The notes beneath the pieces are model-generated. The model did not search any database. It had not been told where the DNA came from and saw only the letters and a program-made list of their open reading frames with translations. The position numbers and the translations under genes were made by a program. From contig OZ218952.1 in NCBI GenBank assembly GCA_965112735.1, forward strand, positions 5,270,001 through 5,334,000: DNA of 64,000 nucleotides, read 5' to 3'. Positions 10,984 to 22,165 of the stretch are shown here, piece by piece. The DNA is from Phaeosaccion multiseriatum (Eukaryota; Ochrophyta, other classes). Each line of letters starts with the position of its first letter. The first letter of the stretch is position 1.

Positions 10984-13900
10984 ATGCCCGTTTTTGTCGC
11001 AAAAGGCTGGGGCAGAAGCGACCAAGGACGGGGGGGTCGGCTGGGGACGGTTTACACGCGGCTTGCGCAGCTGCTGCTGGATGAGGGCTGGGTTCGGAAA
11101 GCCTCCGCCACCGGGAAGTTCCACCTCTTCTTAGGCGGTGCCCAGGTGAGGTAGCTGTATAGCAATGCTATGGCTAGGAGGATGCATCTTCCCTGACTTG
11201 GGCTCGCTTGCTTTCTTCTCTTGTTCAGGCAGCCGGAATTCCCTTCACCCGACTGGCCGCTGCCGGCTCCGCCTATGGGGTTACGCCCGTCGCCAACTAC
11301 TACAGGGGCTTCCGCTGCATTTGCCGCAAGTCTCTCATGGTCAAGACCCTCCGCCAACACCACCACGCCTCCCTCCCCCCGCCGCCCCCCGAGGGCGGCG
11401 GGCACGACAAGGAGGGAGACCGGCCTGTTGAGGCTGTCGGAGCCTTGGGACGTGTGGAGGATACGTCTCCGGCGGCACCTGGCGGGGGCTGCGACTTTCT
11501 GCCTCCATCCTTCCTCTTCTACCCGGCCAGGCCCGCAGACAGCGAGAGAGAGGTGAGAAGTCAAAGGCTCGTGCCGAGGTCGCTACCTTGCCGCTGCTGC
11601 TGCTGGTGCTACTGCGCCTTTGTCGTGCTGCGACCCGCCTGAACCGTTCGTGTTTGATTTATTCACTTCAGAAGAACATCTGTGTTCCGGACCAAGTACT
11701 GCTCGGCCACACACAATTGGACATGGACACTTTTGTGATCTGTACGCTCCCTCCCATGCGCCTTCCCCTCTCTCTCCCCTTCCCTTGCCGCACACACACC
11801 TACGCTCAATTACACACATACAATCACACATGCGCACACACGTACACAAACACACGCCCACTTAGGAGCTGATTGAGCACTTCAATCTCCTCCTCCAAGC
11901 GGGGAGACCCACCGTGTTCATCCTCAAGCCCTCCGATGGCGGCAAGGGGGAGGGTATCGTCTGTATGGACGACCTACAGACCATCCTCGCCTTCCTCGAG
12001 GGCCAGCAGGAGGGGAGCGTGGCATGGCAGGTGGGAGGCTGGATGGGAGGGTATGTATCACCAACGCCAACACCTCGCCATCTGCCCTCCCTCTGTGCTC
12101 ATCCCGTACCTCCTTCCCTCTGTACCCTGCTAGAAGTGGGCGTGGATGGCGCCCTGCTCTTTCATCTCAAGGGAGCCCGCGTCCCCTTCGCCTGACCACC
12201 CACACGGTCCCACCGCACCACCCTTCTCAGCTCCTTCATCCCTCCGCCACTGAACGCTACCAGCACCAGACGACGCTACAGCACCAGATTACTTCAGCGT
12301 CTCCTCCTCTTCCTCCCACCTCCTCAAGCTTACCCCTTTCCTTTACGTTACACACAGGCATAGTAGCTACGACTGGACGCCAAAACATTGGAATGAGCCC
12401 TCTTCCCTCGCCCCTCGTCCTTGGTCACTTGACTGTACAGGTCCAGGAGTACATTGCGAGGCCCATGCTTCTGCCAGGGCGGAGGAAGTTCGACATTCGC
12501 TGCTGGGTCCTGCTCACCAGCGACTATACCGTTAGACTGCATAGGTAAGTCCCCCTCCTCTCTGTGAGGTCGGCAGATACGGCATTGATTGATTGATTCC
12601 TGGCCTTGCCTCCCCTCCTCTCCCTTCCCTTCCCTCGATGCATGTTTCCGCCGCTGGCTGCCCTTTCGCATCCGACGCCATCGGAGGGAGGGCTCAGCTT
12701 GCCGCCCTCCCCTGCTCTCCCCGGCGTGCTGCAATGCTCTGCTCTTTGCTCTCTGCTCTTCTCTCTCTTCTCTCTGCCCTTCCCTCCCTTCCCCTGCCAT
12801 GCCCTGTCCCGGGGGGGCGGGCGACCCTCGTGCCCTCTGCGGGGCTCCCCCGTCGTCATCTGTTTTCGTCTGGATCACCACTTCCTCTCCTCCCCCCCCT
12901 CTCGCCTGCGCCTCCTGTGCCCCTCCTGACTCTTGAAACTCCCCACCTTCCCTCTCTGTCCCCTACGTCTGCGTGCAGGGAGGGCGTGGTTCGAACCTGC
13001 ACCGTCCCGTTCAGCCTGCACGACCTCAAAGACCCCTTTCCCCACCTTAGCAACCACTGCATCCAGGTACTGTATACAGGTCACAGTTGACAGCCACTGA
13101 ATCCAAAGTCACAGGCGGCAGTGGCCGCGGGGTGGGTGCATTTCCAATGACTGCTGCTGCTCACTCGCACACACACATACACACATGCACACACACACAC
13201 ACACACACACGTACACAAACAGGAGAAGCACCCATTGTTCGGGAGCCTCGAAGCCGCCAACGAGATGTTCTTCCCTGACTTCGAAGAGGTGCTCAAGGCC
13301 CAGGGCTTCTCTTTGCAGCAACACGTGCTGCCTCAGGTGCGTCGGTCATCCACTGCCATCCACTGCCTGTTATCCACTGTGCGCTTCTTCTGGCATTGTT
13401 GGGGTTCCTTCGTGCGGACGTCTCCCTCACCTCCTCATCCTAACCAACAACCTTTCCCCCATCTCTTCTCCTCTCCCGTCCTCTCCTCTCCTCTCCTCTC
13501 CTCTCCCGTCCTCTCCTCTCCTCTCCCCTCCTCTCCTCTCCTCTCCTCTCCTCTCCCCCCCTCTCCTCTCCTCTCCCCTCCCCTCCTCTCCTGCCTCTCC
13601 TCTCCTCTCCTCTCCTCTCATCTCCTCTCCTCTCCTCTCTCCTCTCCTCTCCCCTCCCCCCTTCCCCTTGTCCCACCCATGACTCCCATCGCAGATCAGA
13701 CACATTGTGAAGGAGTGCCTGTCCGCCGCTCGGGAGGAAATGGAGCTCCCCAAGGGGGCAGGCTACAAGACCTTCAACCTCTTTGGCTTCGACTTTATGG
13801 CAGACCAAGACTGCAAAGTGTATCTTATTGAGGCAAGTATGTATGTGGCCAGGGGGGGGAGGAGGAGGAGGAGGTGGTGGGACCATTCGTAACGATCCCC

Positions 13901-14215
13901 TCACATGACAGTACAAATACCATCGCTCCTTTGTGGTCCTCCCTGCCCCATATACCTGCATTCCACCCATACGCCTGCATGCCCCATATACCACCCACAT
14001 GACTGCAGGTCAACTCCTCCCCGGCAGTGGCGGCGGCGCTTCTTGAGGGAATGGTGCGCGATTTGCTTCAAGTGCTCAAGAGCGTAGAGATGGGTGACGG
14101 GGAGGGGGAGGAAGGGGAGGAAGGGGGGGGGGTGGGAGATGGAGAGGGAGGAGAGGGGGGGGAGGGGGGAGGGGCGCGCCGTGACGGATTCGAAGTCCTT
14201 CCCTGGGATGGATGA
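10984..14215 (+). CDS. Tubulin-tyrosine ligase family protein
   Basis: Eight exons, 10984-11145, 11229-11552, 11866-12030, 12441-12544, 12979-13066, 13223-13336, 13695-13832 and 14009-14215, give about 433 residues. TTL-family proteins ligate amino acids to tubulin tails (Tyr, Glu or Gly) using ATP. Hallmarks in order: VYTRLAQLLLDEGWV, FILKPSDGGKGEGIVCMDD (ATP-grasp loop), VQEYIARPMLLPGRRKFDIRCWVLL, HLSNHCIQ, and FGFDFMADQDCKVYLIE joined across an intron to VNSSPAV (the metal-binding E-x-N). All expected ATP-grasp blocks are present, so it is probably active. Which amino acid is added cannot be told. The intron after 13832 starts with GC, not GT. The C-terminus is a short Gly/Glu-rich tail. 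ATG 10984 was chosen as the in-frame start before the conserved block; an extra 5' exon is possible. Confidence 0.87.
13454..13660. repeat. (CTCTC)n pyrimidine tract
   Basis: About 200 bases of CCTCT pentamers precede the acceptor of the exon starting at 13695. Confidence 0.95.
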
Positions 14216-14631
14216 ACGTTGCCATCCTGACAATCTCCGCCCGCACGAAGCGTAGGGAAGGCCGTTCGTAGCGTCCTTGTGCAAGTTCCTTCCTTCCTTC
14301 CTTCCTTTCTGTACTCGTTTCTTAGTCCAGCTCTCACTAAATAAACCATCCAATAGATCCTCTCGTTCCTCTAAACATTGTATTATAAAACTAATGAATT
14401 TAATTGTAATCCCCGAGTCCAGTAGCACACACAGTGGGGTAGGTACGCGGGTCGGTAAGAGCGGAGTGAGTCTCTCTCTCTCGCGTCTCCCCTCCCTCCC
14501 CTCTACCCTCTGTCGCCCCTTCACTCTCACCTCTAACCCCCCTTTACCTTTCAAGTATCGTATGTAAGCGAGTGGGACGTCGTTGTAAACCCATAAAACT
14601 GCCGTAACCGCCGTATCCCCCAACCCCCCTC
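14216..14631. other. Convergent 3' spacer, no gene seen
   Basis: Lies between the stop of the TTL-like gene (+) and the stop of the HugZ-like gene (-). It holds CTTC repeats and an AT-rich patch at 14335-14410, compatible with 3' ends of both. Confidence 0.5.
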
Positions 14632-17600
14632 TCACTTTTTCCGCCTGAGAATGTCCTCCGCGTATCTCTGCGTGGGCGGTCCCTGGTCTGCCCACTCGTA
14701 GCCTTTCTCCTTCTCCCATGCCTCCTGGAAGATCTTGACGATCTCACTCTTGGCGTCTTCGGTGCTTGCCACGGGTTGGCGGAAACCGATTCGGAACTCG
14801 TCCGTCCGCGCTCCGTGGCTCACCTGCGGGTAGGGAGTATAGGGTATAAGGTATGGGGTATCGGGTATGGGGTATGGGGTATAGGGTATTGGGTATGGGG
14901 TATTGGGTATGGGGTATGGGGTATGGGGCATTGGGTATAGGGTAGGGAGTATGGGGTATGGGGTATAGGGTATGGGCGGGGTATGGGGTATGGGGGAAAG
15001 GGTGTGGGGTATGAGAGGGAGAGAGAGAGAGAGACAGAGAGGAGAGGAGGGAGAAAGCGAGGGTGGGCAGCACAAGCGTAAGCTGCTTGTCGCCTGTGAC
15101 CCTGAGGCTGTGAGGCTGTGAGGCTGTGAGGCAGTGAGGCAGTGAGGCTGTGAGGCAGTGAGGCAGTGAGGCAGTGAGGCAGTGAGGCAGTGAGGCAGTG
15201 AGGCTGTGAGGCTGTGAGGCAGTGAGGCAGTGAGGATGTGAGGCTGGGGCCACAACCCCGACTCCGCCCTCCTGCCTTGCGCCCAGCTCCAGCCTGTAGC
15301 CCGCCTCCTCGTCTCCCTCCCCATCCACTGCCATCCGTCTCCCTCCCTGCCTGCCTATCTACCGGCCTGCCTGTCTCACCCGAATGTCTAGGCCGAGCCG
15401 ATCCAACATGGTGACAGTTGCCTGTACGAGGGAGGAGGGAGGAAGAGGGGGGGAGAGGGGGGTGACTGCGTTGAGGAGGGAGGAAGGGGGGAGGAGAGGA
15501 GAGAGGAGCACAGACTCCATCTGACTCCATATGCAGGGAAGAAGAGAACGAAAGAAAGGAAGAACGACGACAGTGCGCGCCGCTTGCCGACACAACCCGT
15601 GTGCCCCCATCACACCCCCCCCCCCTCACCCCCTTCCCTTCCTCCACCACACCCTCACACAGCTCTCCTCGTCGGCCCCTCCCCTCCCCCACCCGGGCTT
15701 GCCGGTCGCCTCTTGTCGCTCACCCATCTAGCTCTCTCTCTCTCCGACCTCCTCCTCCCATATATCTATCTCTGACCTCCACCCATCCATCTCTCTCTCT
15801 CTGACCTTCTCCACATTCTCAATGCCGAGAAAGCGCCTGCAGACGTTGTAAATGTCCTCCTTCTTGGAACGATTGATCTTCGTCACAATGTCCGGCGCCT
15901 CGTCAGCGAGGATGTCCGGCTTGGCGGCCTCGTAGGCTGCAGAGTTGGTGATACAGCAGTTGGTGGTACAACACAGGGCGTAAGGGTCATGGGTCACGCG
16001 GCCGTCACAGTGGAGGATTGCATGGGACAAGGGCGCTGTGCCTCACAAACGGTAGGCGGGCAGAAGTCCCTCTGTCGTCCAAAGGTCTCTCTCCCTCCCC
16101 TTCCATATGCCTTCAAGAAGAAGGCTTGCCCCATTGCCACTCCAACGCTTCTCTCAATCCCCTTTCCTTCCCATTGTGGTTCATATGAGACTCTCCCTCC
16201 CTCCCATTTTCTTTCCTCTGTCGCTCCCTGATTCCCTCTCCCTCCCCTTCCTCTCTCTATCAGGGGCTCTCTCCCCGTTTTCTCTCCTTCGGATCCTTCG
16301 GAGGCGCCTGACTTACCCGGTATGTCAATGAACTTGCTCATCACGCCGAAGCCTCCCACGTAGTACACCTGTACGAGAAACACAAGGGATGGCAGTGGAC
16401 GAGGAGGGGATGGCAGTGGATGGACATGCGTCAGTCGACTCCCGCTCCACTCTGGCGCCTCTATAGAGGAGCCCCCCTCTCTTCTCTTGTCTCTCTCTCT
16501 CTCTCTCTCGGTCTCTCCGTCTGTAATTAGGCGCTGGGCTCCACCCCCATCCCCCCCTACTCCCCTGACGCCACCTCACATTCCACCACCACTACCACCA
16601 CCACCTCCCCCTCCTCCTCCTCCTCCTCCTCCTCCTCCTCCTCCTCCTCCTCCTCCTCCTCACTGACCTTGTCGGGCCTCAACTTGAAGAATTTGAAGCT
16701 CGGAGATTGAGTCAGCGCGTCAGCGTACTTGTGTGTCAGCGGGAAGTTGGCTGAGCAGGGAACAAGATGGGATGGCAGTCCATGGGGAGAGCGACAGGAC
16801 GCGATGGCAGTTGACGGAGGAAAGGGCACAATACGACGACGACGCGAGAGGCAGAGAGGGTGTGAGGGAGGGGGCAGGGGCGGGTTGAGGCCGTTACTCA
16901 CGGTGTGGGGGACGAGGAGGAGGAGAAGGAGGAGGAGGAGGAGGAGGAGGAAGAGAGGGGGGAGGAGGAGGAGAAGGAGGGGAGGAGGACGAGAGCGAGG
17001 AGAAGAGGAGAAGGAGGAGGAGAAGAAGAAGGAGGAGGAGAAAGAGGAGGAGAAGGAGGAGAAAGAGGAGGAGAAGGAGGAGGAGAAGGAGGAGGAGGTG
17101 GTGGAGGAGGAGGAGGAGGAGGAGGAGGAGGAGGAGGAGAGACAATCTGCATACAGGGGCACCCACAGTGGCGGGGTTCAAAGAGGCACCAGCAGCCAAG
17201 GAGCTAGAGCCGCGTCTATCAATCCACTATTGAACCTGAGAGCAGGCGATCCCCGCGCTGCCCTTCGCCCTGCTTAGGCTTGGCCCGGCCTCCCCTGCCC
17301 CAAGCGATGCCCCCCCCCCCTTCCCCTTGGTCTGCTCACCCTTGAACTGGATGAGCTCGTCGTCATCGGTCACGTCCACAACGTTGCCCACAAGCGTCAC
17401 TCGAGGCAGTGCCGCAGCAGGGGCAGAGCCGGAGCCGGGCAGCATCTGTACCAGCAGAGACACCTGAGGAGGAAGGAAGGAAGGAAGGGAGGGAGGAAGG
17501 AAGGAAGGAGGAAGAAAGGAAGGAAGGAGGAAGAAAGGAAGGAAGAGGTGTGTGCGAGGGTATCGGCCAGAGAAGGGGACGGGAAGGGAGGGGATAGGAG

Positions 17601-18234
17601 GGAGGGGGAGGGGAGACGGGTGACGAGAGAAGGGGGGGGAGGATAGGGAAGGAGGTAAGGACGTGCGAGGATAGCGAAGGAGGGCGCAGAGGAAGGCGAA
17701 AGAAGCAGACGCACGCGGTGTTAGTTACGCAAGCAGGAGGAAACAGAAACAAAGCGCAAGAGAGACCGACCGACCAAAGGCACAGCCCTCACCCATGCGT
17801 CACCAACAGCCTGCCAACAGGCCGTCAACCAACCAACCGGCAGCCAAGCTGGCAAAAGCATCATCCCCAACATACCGACCCATCAACCTACCCTAAAGGC
17901 CACCCACCCTACCTGGTTGTTGGCATTAATATTCTGTGTGTGCATGGACGCCTCTGCCAGCAGAAAGACGGGCCAGCCGTTGTCGTCCAGCACAAAGTCT
18001 ACGTGGGAGCCAAAGGGGGCGCCGTGCAGGGCGGTGTCGTTGCTCACCGCGAAGGTACTGAGAGTGCCGTAGGTGGCCACGTGTGTCACTGTCCGGGCCC
18101 TCTCCACTGAGGACAAGATGAGGGTTCTGGGTCGCTCCTCCTCCGGGGACACGTCATCTCCCGCTGAGGAGGACTCGGCGGCCGCAGGGGAGGTGGATGC
18201 GAGAGCTGATGAGACGCCGGCACTTCTGCTTGTG

Positions 18235-18274
<40 letters not shown>

Positions 18275-18542
18275 CGCTACCGCTGCTAGGACTGCCACTA
18301 CATCTCCACTTTAGGCCGCTGCTGCTGCTGCCGCTTCTAGATGAGTGTGCTCCACTCGCTAGCTCAACCTGCCCCCCTCCTCTTGCTGCTCCTCCCACTA
18401 GCCTGGGCGCTCCAGTCGCTGGGACGAAGGCCCCCGAGTAGCCAACGAGGCACTGTAGGTATGTAGTCACTGCTAGTAGTGTAAGGCAGAATGCTGGAGA
18501 CGAGAAGGCACAACCTCCCCGAGCTCCAGCAAGAGGAGCCAT
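14632..18542 (-). CDS. Plastid-targeted HugZ/GluTR-binding-like protein (split-barrel flavin/haem fold plus DUF2470)
   Basis: Seven exons on the minus strand (18542-17913, 17463-17340, 16750-16668, 16368-16317, 15936-15806, 15421-15380, 14823-14632) give about 417 residues. The N-terminus has a hydrophobic signal (FCLTLLAVTTYLQCLVG) followed by SGAFVP, like the ASAFAP cleavage motif of secondary plastids, then a Ser-rich linker. The core reads LSTFAVSNDTALHGAPFGSH and AEASMHTQNI, then VTLVGNVVDV, FKFFKLRPDK and VYYVGGFGVMSKF, a pyridoxamine-oxidase-like split barrel. The C-terminal part (FLGIENVEKVATVTMLDRLG ... FRIGFRQPV) matches DUF2470. Relatives include bacterial haem-handling HugZ/HutZ and the plant glutamyl-tRNA-reductase-binding protein, so a role in haem or tetrapyrrole metabolism in the plastid is likely. 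The exact role is inference. Confidence 0.85.
14827..15013. repeat. (GGGTATG)n-type minisatellite
   Basis: GGTATGGG/GGTATAGG heptamer-octamer repeats. On the coding (minus) strand this is a C-rich tract directly before the acceptor of the last exon. Confidence 0.95.
15107..15246. repeat. (GTGAGGCAG)n minisatellite
   Basis: About fifteen nine-base units alternate GTGAGGCAG and GTGAGGCTG in the same intron. On the gene's strand the unit is CTGCCTCAC. Confidence 0.95.
16603..16662. repeat. (CTC)n triplet repeat
   Basis: A CTC run in the intron between the exons at 16668 and 16368 of the HugZ-like gene. On the gene's strand it reads GAG directly after the donor. Confidence 0.95.
16913..17143. 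repeat. (GAG/AAG)n triplet tract
   Basis: About 230 bases of GAG/GAA triplets. On the gene's strand this is a CTC/TTC tract in the 3' half of intron 16751-17339. It creates long spurious Glu- or Ser/Leu-rich ORFs. Confidence 0.95.
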
Positions 18543-19277
18543 CTCTGCTCAAGAGTCTATCTTGGCCCAGGCCTTGGCCTGGCTGTAGCTGCGGCTCCTC
18601 CTCCTGCCTGAGGTTAGAGGTTGAGAAACGAAAGACAGGCCAGAAAGATTCATGCAATCGATAGAGAATCAGCGAAGCAGAGAGGGGGGCGAGGATTGGG
18701 GTACGAAAGAGGCAGCGCTCCCTCAGAGCGTGGGCAAGAGGCATGCACGATCCGCTTGTCAATTTAAGGTTGGGAGCTTTCTGGCATACTGGCCACCCCT
18801 CCCAGGCAGCAACTCATACGAGCGACTGCTAGCGTATCTTTCTGGAGGTAGCATCACTTTCGAATGGTGCAGTCTTTCCAGTACAGCAGCAAGGCGGGGG
18901 AAAGGAGGAGGAGAGGCAAAGCAGGCTTTGTCACATCAAGTTTGCTCATTTTATGACCTCTCTCACCTCCTTGATGCAGCTCGCTCCGGTCTTTCGTGCC
19001 ACACCCCCTCCCTCTACTAATGCACGGGCTATTCTAAGCCTTGTGCAAGCTGGGCGGCCGCCTGTCTCTCTTTCCACCCCTGTCGCTGTCAGGTGATTTG
19101 GGCCATCAAGCCCCCTCGGAAATCGAATTTATCGACACCGATTTTTTGTTTGGATCCTCAATGAATGTGAATCTCGATCGCTCACTCACCACCCAATCCA
19201 CCCCTCCACAATACCATCACACATTCTCTTCCTTCTCTTACCGCGCCTCTCTCTTTCTGCCTTGCTCAGCCGGTACT
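18543..19277. promoter_or_regulatory. Divergent intergenic region (shared promoter area)
   Basis: 735 bases separate the starts of the HugZ-like gene (-) and the ankyrin gene (+). No repeat tracts and no convincing ORF. A 5'-UTR intron for the ankyrin gene may end at 19269 (CTTGCTCAG). Confidence 0.5.
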
Positions 19278-20931
19278 ATGCAAAGGACCTTCAGCACTGA
19301 GGTGGGAAGTATCCCTCCTTTTTTTTTTTAATCTGAATGACGCACTCGCTCTCTCACTTTCTTTGTCCCCTCCTACTCTGGCGCTGTTACTTTGCTCCTT
19401 CTGGCAGGGCACCCGTCTTCAGGAAACCATCAAAAGTGGCCAGAGCGTCAAAAAGGTGAAAGCGGCGGTGAGAGCCCTCGTCGCTAAAAACGGAGGGAGG
19501 AAGGCATGCTTGGATGAGCCCCTCGATGAGAGAGGGGGGTTTGCCCTGCTCGCAGCTATATTTGAAGGGAGGGGTGACATCTTGGCTCTTCTGCTGCAAG
19601 AGGGGGCGTCACCGAATGCTGTAATTCGTGTGTGCGGGTTGACTGTGTTCATGAGTGCATGTACGCGAAATAATGCTGCTGCTATTGTACCACAGCTTCT
19701 CTCTGCTGGTGCGGACGTCAATGCAGTAACGAGCGACGGATTGACGGCTCTCATGATGACCTCCCAGCAAGGGAACGTTGTGGTGGTGCACAAGCTGCTC
19801 TCTGCGGGTGCCCGGGTGGACTTGACTGACAGTGATGGAGCCACGGAGTTGTTCTACGCCTCTGAGAGGGGCCATCATGCAGTGGTGCAGCAGCTGATCT
19901 CGGCGGGTGCAGAGGTGGACTGGGCAAATATGAAGGGGTGTACAGCCCTTCAGATAGCCTCACTTAATGGACATGAAAGAGTGGTCTCGCAGCTCCTATC
20001 AGCCGGCGCGGAGGTCGACAAGGCAGATTCGGAAGGCGCTACGGCCTTGGTATTGGCCTCCCAGCGAGGACATCTTGCGGCGATGCAGCAGCTGCTGTCG
20101 GCCGGCGTCGATCCCAACCACTTGGATGAGAGAAATTCCCGCACCGCCCTGTTCATTGCCGCAGGACAAGGACACCACAGGGTCACACAGCTGCTGCTTA
20201 CCTCCGGGGCACATGCAAATTTGGGAGGCCACAGCGGATGGTATCCGCTCTATGCTGCAAGCGGACATGGTCATGGCCTTGTGGTGGAGCAGCTCATCAG
20301 AGCCGGCGCGGAAGTCGAGAGGCGTAATGGTGAGGAGGGGAAAAGTGCATTGATGGGAGCGTCTATACAGGGGCACAGAAGCATTGTGCGGAAGCTGCTC
20401 AGGGCTGGTGCAGAGGTGAATGCGATCAGTGGCGACGGTGTTGGAGCGATACACGTGGCAGCTGCAAAGGGCCATGCTCGCGTCGTGGAGGAGCTCATCT
20501 CAGGAGGTGCTGAAGTCGAGACGCTGACTGAAGAGGGACACACAGCTTTGCTCAAAGCTGCTATACAGGGCCATGGCGCAGTGGTGCGTGTGCTGCTGTC
20601 TGCTGGGGCTGATCCTGACAATGAGGGCACTATCCATGATGGAACGCCCTTGTTTCATGCGGCACAACAAGGCCACAGCGGGGCGGCGCTGGAGCTGCTC
20701 TCAGGAGGAGCCTCACTGGCAAAGGCTTTGACAACAGCACGAGAGGATAGCGATGAAGCCCGTATTGTAGGATTCCTGCTGGTGGCGGACAGACATATCT
20801 TTGCGTCACAAAGCGCGTTGGACTTGATGCGGGGTACTGACCCTCTCTTTGGCAAGGAAGGGAGGCTGAAGGTGTCGCAGAGAGAGGTCAGCCCAGAGGT
20901 GCTGCAGGAGGTGGCGGAGGAGATGGCATGA
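19278..20931 (+). CDS. Ankyrin-repeat protein
   Basis: Two coding exons (19278-19301 and 19408-20931) give about 515 residues; the first holds only MQRTFSTE. From about residue 55 to 460 there are roughly a dozen ankyrin repeats with the usual G-x-TALxxAxxxGH and VVxxLLSAGAEVD pattern (for example DGLTALMMTSQQGNVVVVHK, EGHTALLKAAIQGHGAVVRV). The C-terminal 60 residues are not repeats. There is no signal peptide or membrane segment, so a cytosolic protein-binding scaffold is likely; the partner is unknown. It is nearly intronless compared with its neighbours, and its long exon lacks low-complexity runs. Repeat units are alike at DNA level (GTGGTGCAGCAGCT-like words), consistent with growth by internal duplication. 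Confidence 0.88.
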
Positions 20932-22165
20932 TGAAGGGGGCACCTCTCGCCTGCGGTGGGAAGGACGACGGGTGTTGCCCTAAGGGTGAGGACGAAAAGG
21001 GAAAGGGCTCTTGTCATGAGAATTGTGAGTTTCAGTGAGAGGGCGTTGAGGGAGAGGGCATGCCCATGCGGAATGGTGCATCAGCGCGAAGGGGGGAGTG
21101 GGGGGCCCTAAAACCTCTTTTATTCTGTAAAAAATACATACTGTAAGTTGGAGAGTAATACTAGTACCCTCAAAAATAGCGCTACCTCTGCTACGCCTGC
21201 TACTCCTGCTGCTGCTGCTGCTTCAGAGGTCAGAAGACCAGCCTTTCCTACCAACCACTCACACTCTCACTCCTCCCTCCCTCCCGCGCCGATTTGAGCT
21301 GTGCCGTCGCTCCAGCCGGTACCATAGTGCCCTTCGTTCTGTCGCTTCCTGGGCGGAGCTCGTGGCCCATATACCTTCACAAGCCACCTGCACGCGCGCC
21401 TTGGGTCGGCCAGCCCCTCTCCATCAACTTTATTGACTTAATAGAGAGGGGTGATGCCCGTGCTGCGAATCCCCGCACCCCTGTGGACAGGGTCTGTGTG
21501 GCGAGTTTGTGAATTCGTTGGCCAGCAGGAGGAGTAGGCCGTGTCGGTATGTGTATCGGTGTGTGTGCCGGTGTGTCGAAGTTGGTGGTACGATCGGCCG
21601 AGGTCCAGCACAGGTGTCAAATACATCACAGTCGGCTTGTTCTCCACCTGGCGCGTCAGGTGCCTCAAATGCCTCAAATGCCTCAAATGCAGTGTTTGCT
21701 GCCCTCCTCCCCCAGCAGCGGCAGCAGCAACAGCACCCACTGCAAGGGCCCGGATTGTGCTCACGTGATGGTCACCTGCGGCCGCGTGCGGCGCTTCCCT
21801 CCAAACGATGGCGATAGCTTCAAGGTGGCGGACGAGGGGCTCAATGCCTTCCCATGCTGTAGTGAATGGGGCTCAATCGCTTTGGTTGGGCGTCCATCCC
21901 TTCTGTCGCGTGTCGAGTCGAGTCAGCACTGCGGTAGTAGTAGTAGCAGCAGCCAGGCCAGCAAGGGCGGACGGCCCTTCATCAAGGCCCTTGGGCCGCA
22001 CACACTGTGACAGAAGGGGGTGGGGTTGCTTGGACCAGCCATACACTTGATGAACAGTTTTCCTCCAACATTTGACGACGACTCTGGAGGGGGCACTCGC
22101 GGGGTACCCATCTACCCAGTTCGGAGCGAGCGCAACGGCTGCGAGAAAGAGGGAAGCAAGGTGGC
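20932..22165. other. Convergent intergenic region, no gene supported
   Basis: Between the ankyrin stop and the GT25 stop. Holds (GCTGCT) at about 21203-21220 and three CTCAAATGC units at 21664-21690. Plus-strand frames at 21294-21512 and 21549-22010 have no recognisable domain or clear splice signals. Confidence 0.45.

Noticed and set aside
13454-15246. Regular short repeats considered as CRISPR
   Set aside because: Units are 5-9 bases with no unique spacers and lie in eukaryotic introns.
16557-17277. Glu-rich and Ser/Leu-rich ORFs on both strands
   Set aside because: Products of GAG/CTC triplet tracts in introns of the HugZ-like gene.
21294-22010. Possible plus-strand gene downstream of the ankyrin gene
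   Set aside because: Two unrelated frames without clear start, splice sites or domain; the region lies between convergent 3' ends.
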